From Balneolaceae bacterium (lineage in GTDB: Bacteria > Bacteroidota > Rhodothermia > Balneolales > Balneolaceae): a stretch of DNA of 33,372 nt. A model generated the notes under the pieces. That model saw nothing but the letters and a program-made list of their open reading frames with translations, was not told where the DNA came from and searched no databases. Shown here piece after piece: positions 24,950 through 33,372 of this stretch (the first letter of the stretch is position 1; the number at the start of each line of letters is the position of its first letter). The stretch lies in NCBI GenBank assembly GCA_020832225.1, contig JAFIFA010000047.1:1-33372 (forward strand). The letters are read 5' to 3'. A program made the position numbers and the translations under genes.

Positions 24950-27526
24950 TTAATTGGTTGCCTGCCAGCTAATTGTGTTTCCAAAGAAAACCGCATTCGC
25001 AAACAGCTTGTTGGTGCCGTACCAGAATGCGCGGAAGTTAGGGTTATCAACGAAGGCTATTACCCGACCGCTGCCGTAACTGCTCACAATCACAGAGGCT
25101 GTGCCACCAATTATCTCGAGATTCTCATCAGAGATATAACCACTTACAAGCGGCTCATCGGTCAACCAAAGTGGAGTGGCTGCCAGATTGGAGGTCTGCT
25201 GAAGGAAGTTTGTGCTGTTTCTGAAGATATGGAGATCTTCGCTTCTGAAACCGTATCCCAGCGGGTTTGTCACATCGATTTTACCACTGAATATGGACCC
25301 TCCAAGAACCTGCGCGCCTCTGGTAGCAGAGAGGTCTGCATAGGGAACACGCCCCTGCTCGGTCGACTCACGCTCTACAGGCTCCACATCTTTCAGGCCT
25401 TCACGCCTTGCCCAGTTGATAGCATTTCTCTGAACGATCAACGTACCACCATCACGAACCCACTCTTTGATGCCTTCAACGGCTCCATTTGAGAGATCGC
25501 CATAGTTGCCATTTACCATCACAAGGGTGTTGTATCGGCTCAGCGTATTCCCGCCTACCCGATGTTTGTCGAGAATCGTGATCGGCATCTCATAGCGCTG
25601 ATCGAGCTGGTGCCACACTTCACCCACTTCCAGATTGCTCACTCCGCGACCGGCAAGTATCGCTACATCAGGCTTTCGCAGATTGTTCATGCTTGGGCTT
25701 CCAAGATCAATTCCTCCAGTAGAAAGTCCGGAGCTCAGGCTGTAGATCGTCACACCATCCTCCTCGGCTGCGGTTCGGAGAGTCTGATAGATCTCCTCTT
25801 CATCCACATCCTGAATTCCCAGGGATACAAGTATGGTACCGTAATCGAAATCTTTCGAGCCACCGGCCGTAACCGACTGGAATGTATCTGAAGCCACTTT
25901 TAGCCTCAGCCCCAAATCGTGCAGTCGGTAGAGGGTTCGGGGAGCGTAGTACTCGTCCCATTCGAAGGCGTATGCGTAGTTGCTGCGCCCACCCACTACT
26001 TCAGCAGCAGGCAGTTCGGGTGCAGACACTTCACTACCCATCAGGCTGCTTCCAAACTGCCGGCTCGACAGTTCTGCATAGGGCAGGTTGAATGCGTGCG
26101 GAAGAGTCCATGTAGAAACATCATAGAATAGGCTGTCTTCAAACTCTGTGCGCTGCTCAAACATCGCCTCAATAAATTTGTACTCCTGCTGCTCCATCGG
26201 AATTACCCATGCACGCCCTGCCTGGAACTCCTTGTTGTCTACAGTGAGATCTTCAGCCAGTTCGTAAAGCTTCACATTGTGGTGGCTCATCAGATCGGCA
26301 AAGTGGAAGTTTTTCCCCTGATCTCTGTGATCGCCAATCACGATCCCTTTCACGCTGCTTCGGGCTGCTTCATCACGCACTTCCCGGTAGTGGGCTCTCA
26401 TATTTTCGTGGAGCTCAAGTCTCATATCAACTGACGCATCCACCGTAGAGAGCGAGGTGAGGAACTGGTTCCGAATGGTAAATGGAAACTCAACAACACC
26501 ATGTACGCTCTCCTGAGCATGTCCCCTTGAACTGGCCTGCTCAAAAAGGATACCGATTGAGCCGAAAATATCAGGGTAGGTGGAACCTTTTCCGTAGTAG
26601 AAATCATCAAACACCTCTTTTGTGTAGTAGAGTCCCTGAACCTCGTCCAGTGCCGCTGCGTGGTACTCAGCAATTGCTGCTGTGAGATCCTGATTTCGCT
26701 GCGGTGTGAGCGGGTGTGTTCTTGAAGGAATTCCTGGCTGGAAGAAGTAGGTGGCGTTGGTTCCCATCTCATGATGGTCGGTTAGAACGTGCGGACGCCA
26801 TTTATGGAACATATTGATACGTCCCCGGCTTTCCGGATGAACAACCGGCATCCAGTCGCGGTTAAGGTCGAACCAGTAGTGGTTGGTCCGGCCGTTGGGC
26901 CACACTTCGTTATACTCACGATCAGCGGGATCAGGGTTTATCACATTGCTCTTGTGCATGTTCACCCAGCCTGCAAATCGCTGAAGCCCGTCAGGGTTCA
27001 GCGAAGGATCAATCAGAATAATAGTATTGGAGAGCTTTTCCTCCATTTCCGGTCCTTGAGCAGCAGCGTAGTAGTAGGCAGAGAGCAAGGAAGCGTTTGA
27101 ACCGCTCGGCTCATTACCGTGTACACTGTAGCCAAGATTCACGATCACGGGCATGGCATCAACATCCAGGTCACCGGATCTGTCTGCATCTCTCAAGAGA
27201 GCCTGGTTTTCACGGATCTGATCGATATTCGCGTGGTTTTCAGGCGTGGTAATGGTTAGAAGGAGGAGCGGGCGACCCTCAAAAGTACGGGCGTACTCTT
27301 CGATGGTAACCCGATCAGAGGCCTCTGCAAGTGCCTGCATGTAGAATACAAGTTTGTCGTGCGTAATGTGCCACTCACCCACCTCGTGGCCAATTACCTC
27401 GGCCGGTGTGGGAATATCGGGATCGTAGGTAACATCATCGGGCAGATAGTAATCGAGCTGCACCTGTGCAAGAAGCAGTGCAGGCGTTATAAGCCAAAAA
27501 AGAAGGGATAGTAACGTAGACTTCAT
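24950..27526 (-). CDS. M14-family zinc carboxypeptidase, secreted
   Basis: 858 aa with signal peptide; GHEVGEWHITHDKLVFYMQALAEAS, TFEGRPLLLLTIT, NLGYSVHGNEPSGSNASLLSAYY, HVLTDHHEMGTNATYFFQPG. Confidence 0.88.
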   Translation of the reverse strand: MKSTLLSLLFWLITPALLLAQVQLDYYLPDDVTYDPDIPTPAEVIGHEVGEWHITHDKLVFYMQALAEASDRVTIEEYARTFEGRPLLLLTITTPENHANIDQIRENQALLRDADRSGDLDVDAMPVIVNLGYSVHGNEPSGSNASLLSAYYYAAAQGPEMEEKLSNTIILIDPSLNPDGLQRFAGWVNMHKSNVINPDPADREYNEVWPNGRTNHYWFDLNRDWMPVVHPESRGRINMFHKWRPHVLTDHHEMGTNATYFFQPGIPSRTHPLTPQRNQDLTAAIAEYHAAALDEVQGLYYTKEVFDDFYYGKGSTYPDIFGSIGILFEQASSRGHAQESVHGVVEFPFTIRNQFLTSLSTVDASVDMRLELHENMRAHYREVRDEAARSSVKGIVIGDHRDQGKNFHFADLMSHHNVKLYELAEDLTVDNKEFQAGRAWVIPMEQQEYKFIEAMFEQRTEFEDSLFYDVSTWTLPHAFNLPYAELSSRQFGSSLMGSEVSAPELPAAEVVGGRSNYAYAFEWDEYYAPRTLYRLHDLGLRLKVASDTFQSVTAGGSKDFDYGTILVSLGIQDVDEEEIYQTLRTAAEEDGVTIYSLSSGLSTGGIDLGSPSMNNLRKPDVAILAGRGVSNLEVGEVWHQLDQRYEMPITILDKHRVGGNTLSRYNTLVMVNGNYGDLSNGAVEGIKEWVRDGGTLIVQRNAINWARREGLKDVEPVERESTEQGRVPYADLSATRGAQVLGGSIFSGKIDVTNPLGYGFRSEDLHIFRNSTNFLQQTSNLAATPLWLTDEPLVSGYISDENLEIIGGTASVIVSSYGSGRVIAFVDNPNFRAFWYGTNKLFANAVFFGNTISWQATN

Positions 27527-27608
27527 TCTCAGGAGGTTAATTGCGGTTGAATTTTGAATGTCGTCATATAGTAACCATTTCAGGCCATTCTGTGAAATTC
27601 AACTCTCC

Positions 27609-27627
27609 CGTGAAACCTATTTTAACG
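27609..27627. repeat. 19-bp direct repeat, copy 1
   Basis: CGTGAAACCTATTTTAACG, identical to 30426..30444. Confidence 0.8.
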
Positions 27628-27947
27628 AAATTACTGATAATGAATTAAAACTACGCCGACTGAAATTTCTCATTCAGTTTACGGGGATCAGTTTAAATAA
27701 GTGAGGGCAAGTTAGTCCGAATTGTAATTGAAAAAGACGGAATGGATTAGAAGATCATTGATAATATTCAATTACGTTATAAGTCAACCATCAAAGAGGT
27801 AACTCCGTAAAGTTTCAGTGGGCGCAATTCTCCGCCAACTGGTTACGACTAATTGTTAGCGAAGAAATCCCTGATTGATTGAAACGGTTCTATTCATTAT
27901 TTGGGTTCATCAAAACAAATCACCATCTACATAAGAGGTTTCTATTC

Positions 27948-30320
27948 ATGAGGTTACAATATATTTTAACACTATTTATTACCTATTGCATACTCCTTTT
28001 ATCTGCACTAACATCGACCGATCTGTTAGCCCAATCTACAGGAACTTTGTCAGGCTATGTTACCGACTCAAGGACTGGAGAACCCCTGATTGGTGCCAAT
28101 GTGGGCATTGAGGGAACCTCACGCGGAGCCAGTACTGACTCAGACGGCTTTTACGAAATCACAAATATTGAACCCGGCAGCTACAATATCACGGCTACCT
28201 ATATCGGGTATGAGCCTCAACGGCAAGTAAATATCAACATTCGAAGTGCCGGTAATCGTAGTATTAATTTTGAGCTGACACCCACTGCTGAACAGCTTGA
28301 AGAGATCGTTGTATCTGTGAGTGAACCATTTAGAGCACCTCCCGAGAACCCGGTTAGTTTCAGGAGGCTCTCCCCCGAAGAGATCTCCACATATCCGGCC
28401 GGGAACAGCGATATTGCAAAAGTGGTGCAGTCGCTACCCGGGGTATCCGGATCCGTAACCGGCTTTCGAAACGATGTGATCATACGGGGTGGTGCACCTA
28501 ATGAGAACGTCTACTTCCTGGATGGGATTGAAATTCCCACCATCAACCACTTCTCTACACAGGGAAGTGCGGGCGGGCCGGTGGGACTGCTGAATGTTGC
28601 TTTTTTTGATGGAGTGGATTTAAGTACAAGTGCCTTCAACGCTTCAGCAAGTAATGCGCTCTCCGGAGTGTTACGGTTTAATCAGCGCACCGGAAACGAT
28701 CGTGAATTCCGCACAAACTTTCGTTTAGGAGCCAGTGAAGCAGCTCTTACCACCGAAGGCCCCCTGTTTAAGGGTGATGATTCCTTCTCAAATACCACCT
28801 TTATTGCATCCGTACGCCGTTCCTACCTGCAGTTGCTTTTTCAATTGATCGACCTCCCATTTCTGCCAGATTACTGGGACTATCAATACAAGGTGAATCA
28901 TAACTTTAATTCAAGAAACCGCGTCTCGCTTACCGGCGTAGGCTCAATCGACGATTTCCGGATCAACGTACCGGACGATATCACACCCGATCAACAGGCC
29001 ATTTTAGACCAGGTGCCGGTTATACGTCAGCGCTCCAATACCACGGGAATCACGTGGCAGCGCAGAATGAGTGACGGCAACGGTATTTCCCGAACATCAC
29101 TAAGCCGAAGCTGGTTTTACAACGACTTTTTGAGATATCGGGATAATGAAAACGAGGAGGGCCTGTTTTCCCGAAACCGTGCAAGAGAGTGGAGAAAAAC
29201 CCTTCGGAGTGAATTTACCTTTTTTCGTGATCGCTCTACCATCACAACCGGTGGATCAGCAAGGGTAAACACGTTCAGGAACGATTTTTTTGATGAAAAT
29301 ACTGATGTAGCATTTGATTCCGACCTCTCCTTTTTGAGTTACGGAGCATTTGTTCAATGGTCGTCTGAAGGTCTTTCCGACAGACTCGATCTAACGGCAG
29401 GAATCAGGTTTGACGGAAATAGCTTCACAGATAGCGGCAATGAGATCTACAGGACCCTCTCGCCCCGCGCCGCCCTTTCGGTCAAGCTTGATGAGGCAGG
29501 ACGCTGGAATTCGGTGATTTCTGCCGGACGATATTTTAAGAAGCCCCCTCTAAACCTTCTTGGATACCAAGAGAATGGTGAATTTGTTAACCGCGATACA
29601 CGCTATATTCGATCTGATCATTTCACCGGCGGTATTAACTTTTTTCCACGACCCAGTACCAAAATTTCTATTGAAGGTTTTCTGAAGCTCTATGATCACT
29701 ACCCTGTTTCCAGTAGAGAGGGAGTAAGCCTGGCAAACCTGGGCGGTGGTTTTGAAGTGCTTGGAAACGATAACGTTGAATCTGCCGGCAAGGGGCGAAC
29801 CTACGGAGTTGAATTTTTAACCCAGCAGACCTTCGAAACCAGCTATTACGCTATTCTGGCGTATACGCTTTTCTGGAGCGAGTTTACCGGTTTTGACAGG
29901 GATCTCTACCTTCCTTCGGCTTGGGACAGCCGTCACCTTCTCACCTTTACCGGCGGCTACCGTATAGGGAACAGCTGGGAGTTTAGTCTCAGAACGCGGC
30001 TGCTTGGAAAAACACCCTTTGCCCCAATTAACGAAGAGCGGAGTATCGAAACCTACCCCGCTTTTGTATTCGACTACAATCGTCTGGGAGATGAACGACT
30101 GAGACCGTTCCATGCAACAGACATCCGGGTCGACCGGAAATGGGATTTCACCAATTTTTCACTCGATGTGTACTTTGAGATTCAAAACGTGTTTGCCCAA
30201 AATACTCCCTCTGAACCAAGCTACCTGCTTCAAAACGGCTCGGACCCCGAACTTGTGAGGGTTGATCAGCTTAGTGAATCGTCAATACTTCCGACTATAG
30301 GTGTTATTTTGGATTTTTAG
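27948..30320 (+). CDS. TonB-dependent receptor with CarboxypepD_reg-like domain
   Basis: Signal peptide MRLQYILTLFITYCILLLSALTSTDLLAQ; GTLSGYVTDSRTGEPLIGANVGIEGTSRGASTDSDGFYEI; plug RNDVIIRGGAPNENVYFLDGIEIPTINHF; beta-barrel ending VILDF. Supplied ORF start is TTG at 27879; ATG 27948 fits the signal peptide better. Confidence 0.9.
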   Translation: MRLQYILTLFITYCILLLSALTSTDLLAQSTGTLSGYVTDSRTGEPLIGANVGIEGTSRGASTDSDGFYEITNIEPGSYNITATYIGYEPQRQVNINIRSAGNRSINFELTPTAEQLEEIVVSVSEPFRAPPENPVSFRRLSPEEISTYPAGNSDIAKVVQSLPGVSGSVTGFRNDVIIRGGAPNENVYFLDGIEIPTINHFSTQGSAGGPVGLLNVAFFDGVDLSTSAFNASASNALSGVLRFNQRTGNDREFRTNFRLGASEAALTTEGPLFKGDDSFSNTTFIASVRRSYLQLLFQLIDLPFLPDYWDYQYKVNHNFNSRNRVSLTGVGSIDDFRINVPDDITPDQQAILDQVPVIRQRSNTTGITWQRRMSDGNGISRTSLSRSWFYNDFLRYRDNENEEGLFSRNRAREWRKTLRSEFTFFRDRSTITTGGSARVNTFRNDFFDENTDVAFDSDLSFLSYGAFVQWSSEGLSDRLDLTAGIRFDGNSFTDSGNEIYRTLSPRAALSVKLDEAGRWNSVISAGRYFKKPPLNLLGYQENGEFVNRDTRYIRSDHFTGGINFFPRPSTKISIEGFLKLYDHYPVSSREGVSLANLGGGFEVLGNDNVESAGKGRTYGVEFLTQQTFETSYYAILAYTLFWSEFTGFDRDLYLPSAWDSRHLLTFTGGYRIGNSWEFSLRTRLLGKTPFAPINEERSIETYPAFVFDYNRLGDERLRPFHATDIRVDRKWDFTNFSLDVYFEIQNVFAQNTPSEPSYLLQNGSDPELVRVDQLSESSILPTIGVILDF

Positions 30321-30425
30321 GCTCTATCATGCCTTTGCCGCATGAACTATCGATGACAGACTGGAAAGTACTTCTAAATCATCAATTGATCATCCCTCTC
30401 GGCTAAAGTGTGGAATCTAGATTAT

Positions 30426-30444
30426 CGTGAAACCTATTTTAACG
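30426..30444. repeat. 19-bp direct repeat, copy 2
   Basis: CGTGAAACCTATTTTAACG, identical to 27609..27627. Confidence 0.8.
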
Positions 30445-30467
30445 TCTCGTCCGCCAACCATATAAAA

Positions 30468-30497
30468 AAAGCACTCTCACCTGAGTGAGAGTGCTTT
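30468..30497. terminator. Bidirectional intrinsic terminator between convergent genes
   Basis: AAAGCACTCTCAC-CTGA-GTGAGAGTGCTTT, perfect 13-bp arms, A-rich left flank and T-rich right flank. Confidence 0.9.
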
Positions 30498-30520
30498 GAT
30501 TTTACTGATTGATCACACGA

Positions 30521-31648
30521 TCAGAATCGATAGGAGGCTGCCACCATCGACTTCATTGGCATCTCCTCTTTTGGCAGGATAAATACCTTGCTTCCCTGTT
30601 TGTGGGCGGTAATTGAGAGCCAGTTCAGCAGCTCCACATCTCCGTTTCGGGGTTCTGTGCTGAAGTGCACGGTTTGATTATCCTCGTCGTAGTGTCCCCA
30701 CTTGGACTCACCGCGGGAGATAAAGACGGCTTGAGACCGGCCCATTACGGTTGCCTCAACAATTTCGCTGAGGTTGTTGGACACCTTGCCTTCGCCACGG
30801 GTTGTAAAACTCTCAAGGCTCGAATACATATCCTTGAGGAAGTGCTCCTGAATGAGTTCCCACCCTTTGTCGCGAAGTTTCTTATCCGACAACTCATCGG
30901 GGTTGTGATCTATATGCTGATCGATAGCTCGGCTGTAGTTGTTCACCTTCTTATAGAGGCTCACATTATCGGGTAGGCCGATTAGCACAACCGGATCACC
31001 ATTAACCCTCAATTTGGTGGTAGCCGCTTTTTCAAACTCACGGAAAAACTGCTCTACAACAATTTTGCGATCCTCTTCACTTGCTCCGTGGCCGAAGTAC
31101 ATCGCTTTCTGTCCCTTAGCACCACTGTGAAACTGAAGCTGCTTTTCAGGATCCACCTCAAGATAATCTTCTACCGACGTAGAGACTCCTTCAGGGGTGA
31201 TGTCGGTTACTTCGTTTCTGGTGCATTCCAAAAGCCTCATTTTTTGACGGCTGAGAGCAAGAACGGTGAATCGGCCGTCCATACTGAGCATTGGCAAAAG
31301 CGGTGTGACCAAATGGTGGTCATTTACATAAACCTGCTCCTCTACACTGTAAGGGAGCTTATAGACATTAAATCCTTCATCATTCAGATAGATAGCCAAT
31401 CCGTGATCGGCGTGTGACCAAAACATAGGTCTTTCCAAAAGATCTTTTGCCGGTTTCAGATACGCTTCTGCTTCCGCCTCTTTTTTCCCTCGCGCTTTCA
31501 GAATTTCAGTTGCCTTGCTTATTAGATTTTTAAACCTGATGGGGTCCTGTTTTGACTCTTCTCCTTTTTTGTGTGTGGGTAGTGTGATTGTTACAAGCTC
31601 CTTCCCGTTCTTTGTGATCAGCTCTTTAATACTTTTTTCACTTACCAT
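30521..31648 (-). CDS. Bacterial archaeo-eukaryotic release factor-like protein, baeRF7-type
   Basis: 375 aa; VTITLPTHKKGEESKQDPIRFKNLISKA, HADHGLAIYLNDEGFNVYKLP, LALSRQKMRLLECTRNEV, VVEQFFREFEKA, QAVFISRGESKWGHYDED. Confidence 0.75.
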   Translation of the reverse strand: MVSEKSIKELITKNGKELVTITLPTHKKGEESKQDPIRFKNLISKATEILKARGKKEAEAEAYLKPAKDLLERPMFWSHADHGLAIYLNDEGFNVYKLPYSVEEQVYVNDHHLVTPLLPMLSMDGRFTVLALSRQKMRLLECTRNEVTDITPEGVSTSVEDYLEVDPEKQLQFHSGAKGQKAMYFGHGASEEDRKIVVEQFFREFEKAATTKLRVNGDPVVLIGLPDNVSLYKKVNNYSRAIDQHIDHNPDELSDKKLRDKGWELIQEHFLKDMYSSLESFTTRGEGKVSNNLSEIVEATVMGRSQAVFISRGESKWGHYDEDNQTVHFSTEPRNGDVELLNWLSITAHKQGSKVFILPKEEMPMKSMVAASYRF

Positions 31649-31755
31649 CCTAACCTCGCTACTAGCTTTGGGTTATTATTAATCGTGTGTTATAAAAACA
31701 TAAAAAAAATCTATATATAAAGGTTCCGAATTCATAGCCCAAAAAATATATTTAC

Positions 31756-33009
31756 ATGTCTGGCTTCACACTGAAAGGATTGCGCAAAGCCGTTGGGCCC
31801 GGTATCATTATGGCTGCCGCCGCTATCGGAGTTTCCCATCTGGTACAGTCTACGAGAGCGGGCGCAGAGTTTGGCTTTGCCTTGGTCTGGGCTGTTCTTC
31901 TCGCAAATCTTTTTAAATACCCTTTTCTGGAGTATGGACCGAGATACGCCCTTGCCACCGGCCGTGATATGATCCGGGGTTATGCATCGCTCCACCCGGC
32001 AGCTTTATGGATTTTTATCATTTTCACCGTCTCCACCATGTTTGCCATTCAGGCAGCGGTAACACTTGTGAGCGGAAGTCTTGCTGGCAGCCTGACCGGC
32101 ATTGATCTTCCCGTATTATGGTGGAGCGGCATCATTTTACTCATCTGCATCTTTCTGCTGATACGCGACCGCTACTCTGTGCTGGACCGGGCCATTAAAA
32201 TCATCATGGTGATCTTTGCCATCTCCACGATGATTGCGATGATTGCGGCCTTTGCCGTTACCGACTATCAGCCCGATCCCGGTTTTGTTGGCCCGGAGCT
32301 CTGGACCGTTGGGGGTGTCGCCTTTTTGATTGCGTTGATGGGCTGGATGCCGATTCCCATTGATGCCGCCGCCTGGCACTCCATCTGGTCTGTAGAGCGT
32401 GTAAAGCAGACCGGTTACAAGCCTAAACTAAATGAAGCACTTTTCGATTTTAACCTGGGCTATATTGGAGCATCCGTTATTGCACTGGCCTTTCTCACGC
32501 TGGGCGCGATGGTTATGTACGGCACCGGTGAGTCGTTTGCATCAAGTGCAGCGGCATTTTCAGGGCAACTTGTGAGTCTCTACACCCTCACCCTTGGCGA
32601 GTGGGCGCGCGCGCTGATTTTGATCTGCGCATTTACAACGATGTTCAGCACCACACTTACCGTTACCGATACCTACCCCAGGGTGTGTACACGAATTGTA
32701 TCGGTGTTGAAGGGTGAGGATGGCTATTCAAGCAGCCTCTACAGGAAACTACTGGTTGGCATTGCGGCCGGCTCCTTCCTCTTCCTCCTCTTTCTGGGTG
32801 AGCAGTTCCGCTTTTTGATCGACCTGGCCACCACTCTCTCCTTTCTGACAGCGCCGGTTCTTGCTTTCATGAACCACAAATTGATTCACTCTCCGGAAGT
32901 GAACGAAGAGTTTCGACCAAAACCTTGGTTATGGTGGCTCAGTATTTCCGGAATTATTTTTCTGTCACTATTTGCTATACTCTATCTCTATTGGATGATC
33001 CGATTTTAA
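31756..33009 (+). CDS. Nramp-related divalent metal transporter homologue (divergent)
   Basis: 417 aa, about 11 TM; LRKAVGPGIIMAAAAIGVSHLVQSTRAGAEFGFALVWAVLLANLFKYPFLEYGPRYA; TM6 region ALMGWMPIPIDAAAWHSIW. Confidence 0.8.
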   Translation: MSGFTLKGLRKAVGPGIIMAAAAIGVSHLVQSTRAGAEFGFALVWAVLLANLFKYPFLEYGPRYALATGRDMIRGYASLHPAALWIFIIFTVSTMFAIQAAVTLVSGSLAGSLTGIDLPVLWWSGIILLICIFLLIRDRYSVLDRAIKIIMVIFAISTMIAMIAAFAVTDYQPDPGFVGPELWTVGGVAFLIALMGWMPIPIDAAAWHSIWSVERVKQTGYKPKLNEALFDFNLGYIGASVIALAFLTLGAMVMYGTGESFASSAAAFSGQLVSLYTLTLGEWARALILICAFTTMFSTTLTVTDTYPRVCTRIVSVLKGEDGYSSSLYRKLLVGIAAGSFLFLLFLGEQFRFLIDLATTLSFLTAPVLAFMNHKLIHSPEVNEEFRPKPWLWWLSISGIIFLSLFAILYLYWMIRF

Positions 33010-33022
33010 AACCCCGTTTGAC

Positions 33023-33372
33023 ATGCGAAAATCGCTACTTCTCATTTTTTCACTCCTCTTTGCAGCGCCTCTGCATGCTCAGTTTTACAATACCCAATAC
33101 AGACTGCCCGATCAGAACTGGCAAGAGATTCGGAGCGAACAGTTTCGGGTAATCTACCCGGCCCGATATGAGTCGGAAGCGATTCGCACCCTTTCGATTC
33201 TGGAAAAGGAGAGCAGTGATATCAGAGAGCTGGTGGGGGGAGAACTTCGTCACTTTCCCTTTATTCTGAATCCGGAAAATGATCGTTCAAACGGCTTTGT
33301 CTCCCCTATGAATTTTCGTTCAGAAGTAGAGATTGCCCCGATAAAGGGTAAGGCCCTGAATCCGCAATCGGG
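33023..33372 (+). CDS. Secreted protein, N-terminal part only (runs off right edge); possibly TolB/beta-propeller-like
   Basis: Manual translation: MRKSLLLIFSLLFAAPLHAQFYNTQYRLPDQNWQEIRSEQFRVIYPARYESEAIRTLSILEKESSDIRELVGGELRHFPFILNPENDRSNGFVSPMNFRSEVEIAPIKGKALNPQS, open to the end of the window. Confidence 0.7.
   Translation, partial: MRKSLLLIFSLLFAAPLHAQFYNTQYRLPDQNWQEIRSEQFRVIYPARYESEAIRTLSILEKESSDIRELVGGELRHFPFILNPENDRSNGFVSPMNFRSEVEIAPIKGKALNPQS

Noticed and set aside
20560-27852. 12-mer TAATTGTTAGCG seen upstream of two genes (about 20562 and 27850)
   Set aside because: Too short and AT-rich to distinguish from chance without a genome-wide count.
1-33372. Mobile element, phage, toxin-antitoxin or defence island
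   Set aside because: No transposase, integrase, phage, TA or nuclease genes recognised; the content is metabolic and surface-related.

Overview
Chromosomal window that, judging only from protein style, looks like a Balneolales/Rhodothermota-type (Bacteroidota-related) bacterium. It contains: (i) the 5' part of a diphosphomevalonate decarboxylase gene; (ii) a three-gene minus-strand cluster with a TonB receptor carrying both halves of the OprC/NosA-type CxxxM...HxM copper site; (iii) a 604-aa Cys-rich protein I cannot place; (iv) a near-complete molybdenum-cofactor island (moaE, moaA, moaD, a moaC-moaB fusion, a moeB/rhodanese fusion, mog, moeA, mobA) surrounding a periplasmic nitrate reductase (nap) operon. 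In that operon napA has an in-frame TAA and the NapC-like tetraheme cytochrome has a frameshift that looks like a 4-nt deletion inside a CxxCH heme motif; (v) a ferredoxin and an N-terminally short 2OG-Fe(II) oxygenase lying in one frame and separated by a single TAG; (vi) an SMP-30/gluconolactonase gene split by an in-frame TAG; (vii) a four-gene pseudopilin-like/exported cassette with no functional name; (viii) an M14 carboxypeptidase, a second TonB receptor, a baeRF7-type protein, an Nramp-related transporter lacking the DPGN motif, and the start of a secreted protein. Intergenic DNA contains degenerate heptad/octad tandem repeats and a 19-bp direct repeat flanking one gene. No rRNA, tRNA, CRISPR array or transposase was recognised. 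All assignments come from reading the sequence; no database search was run.
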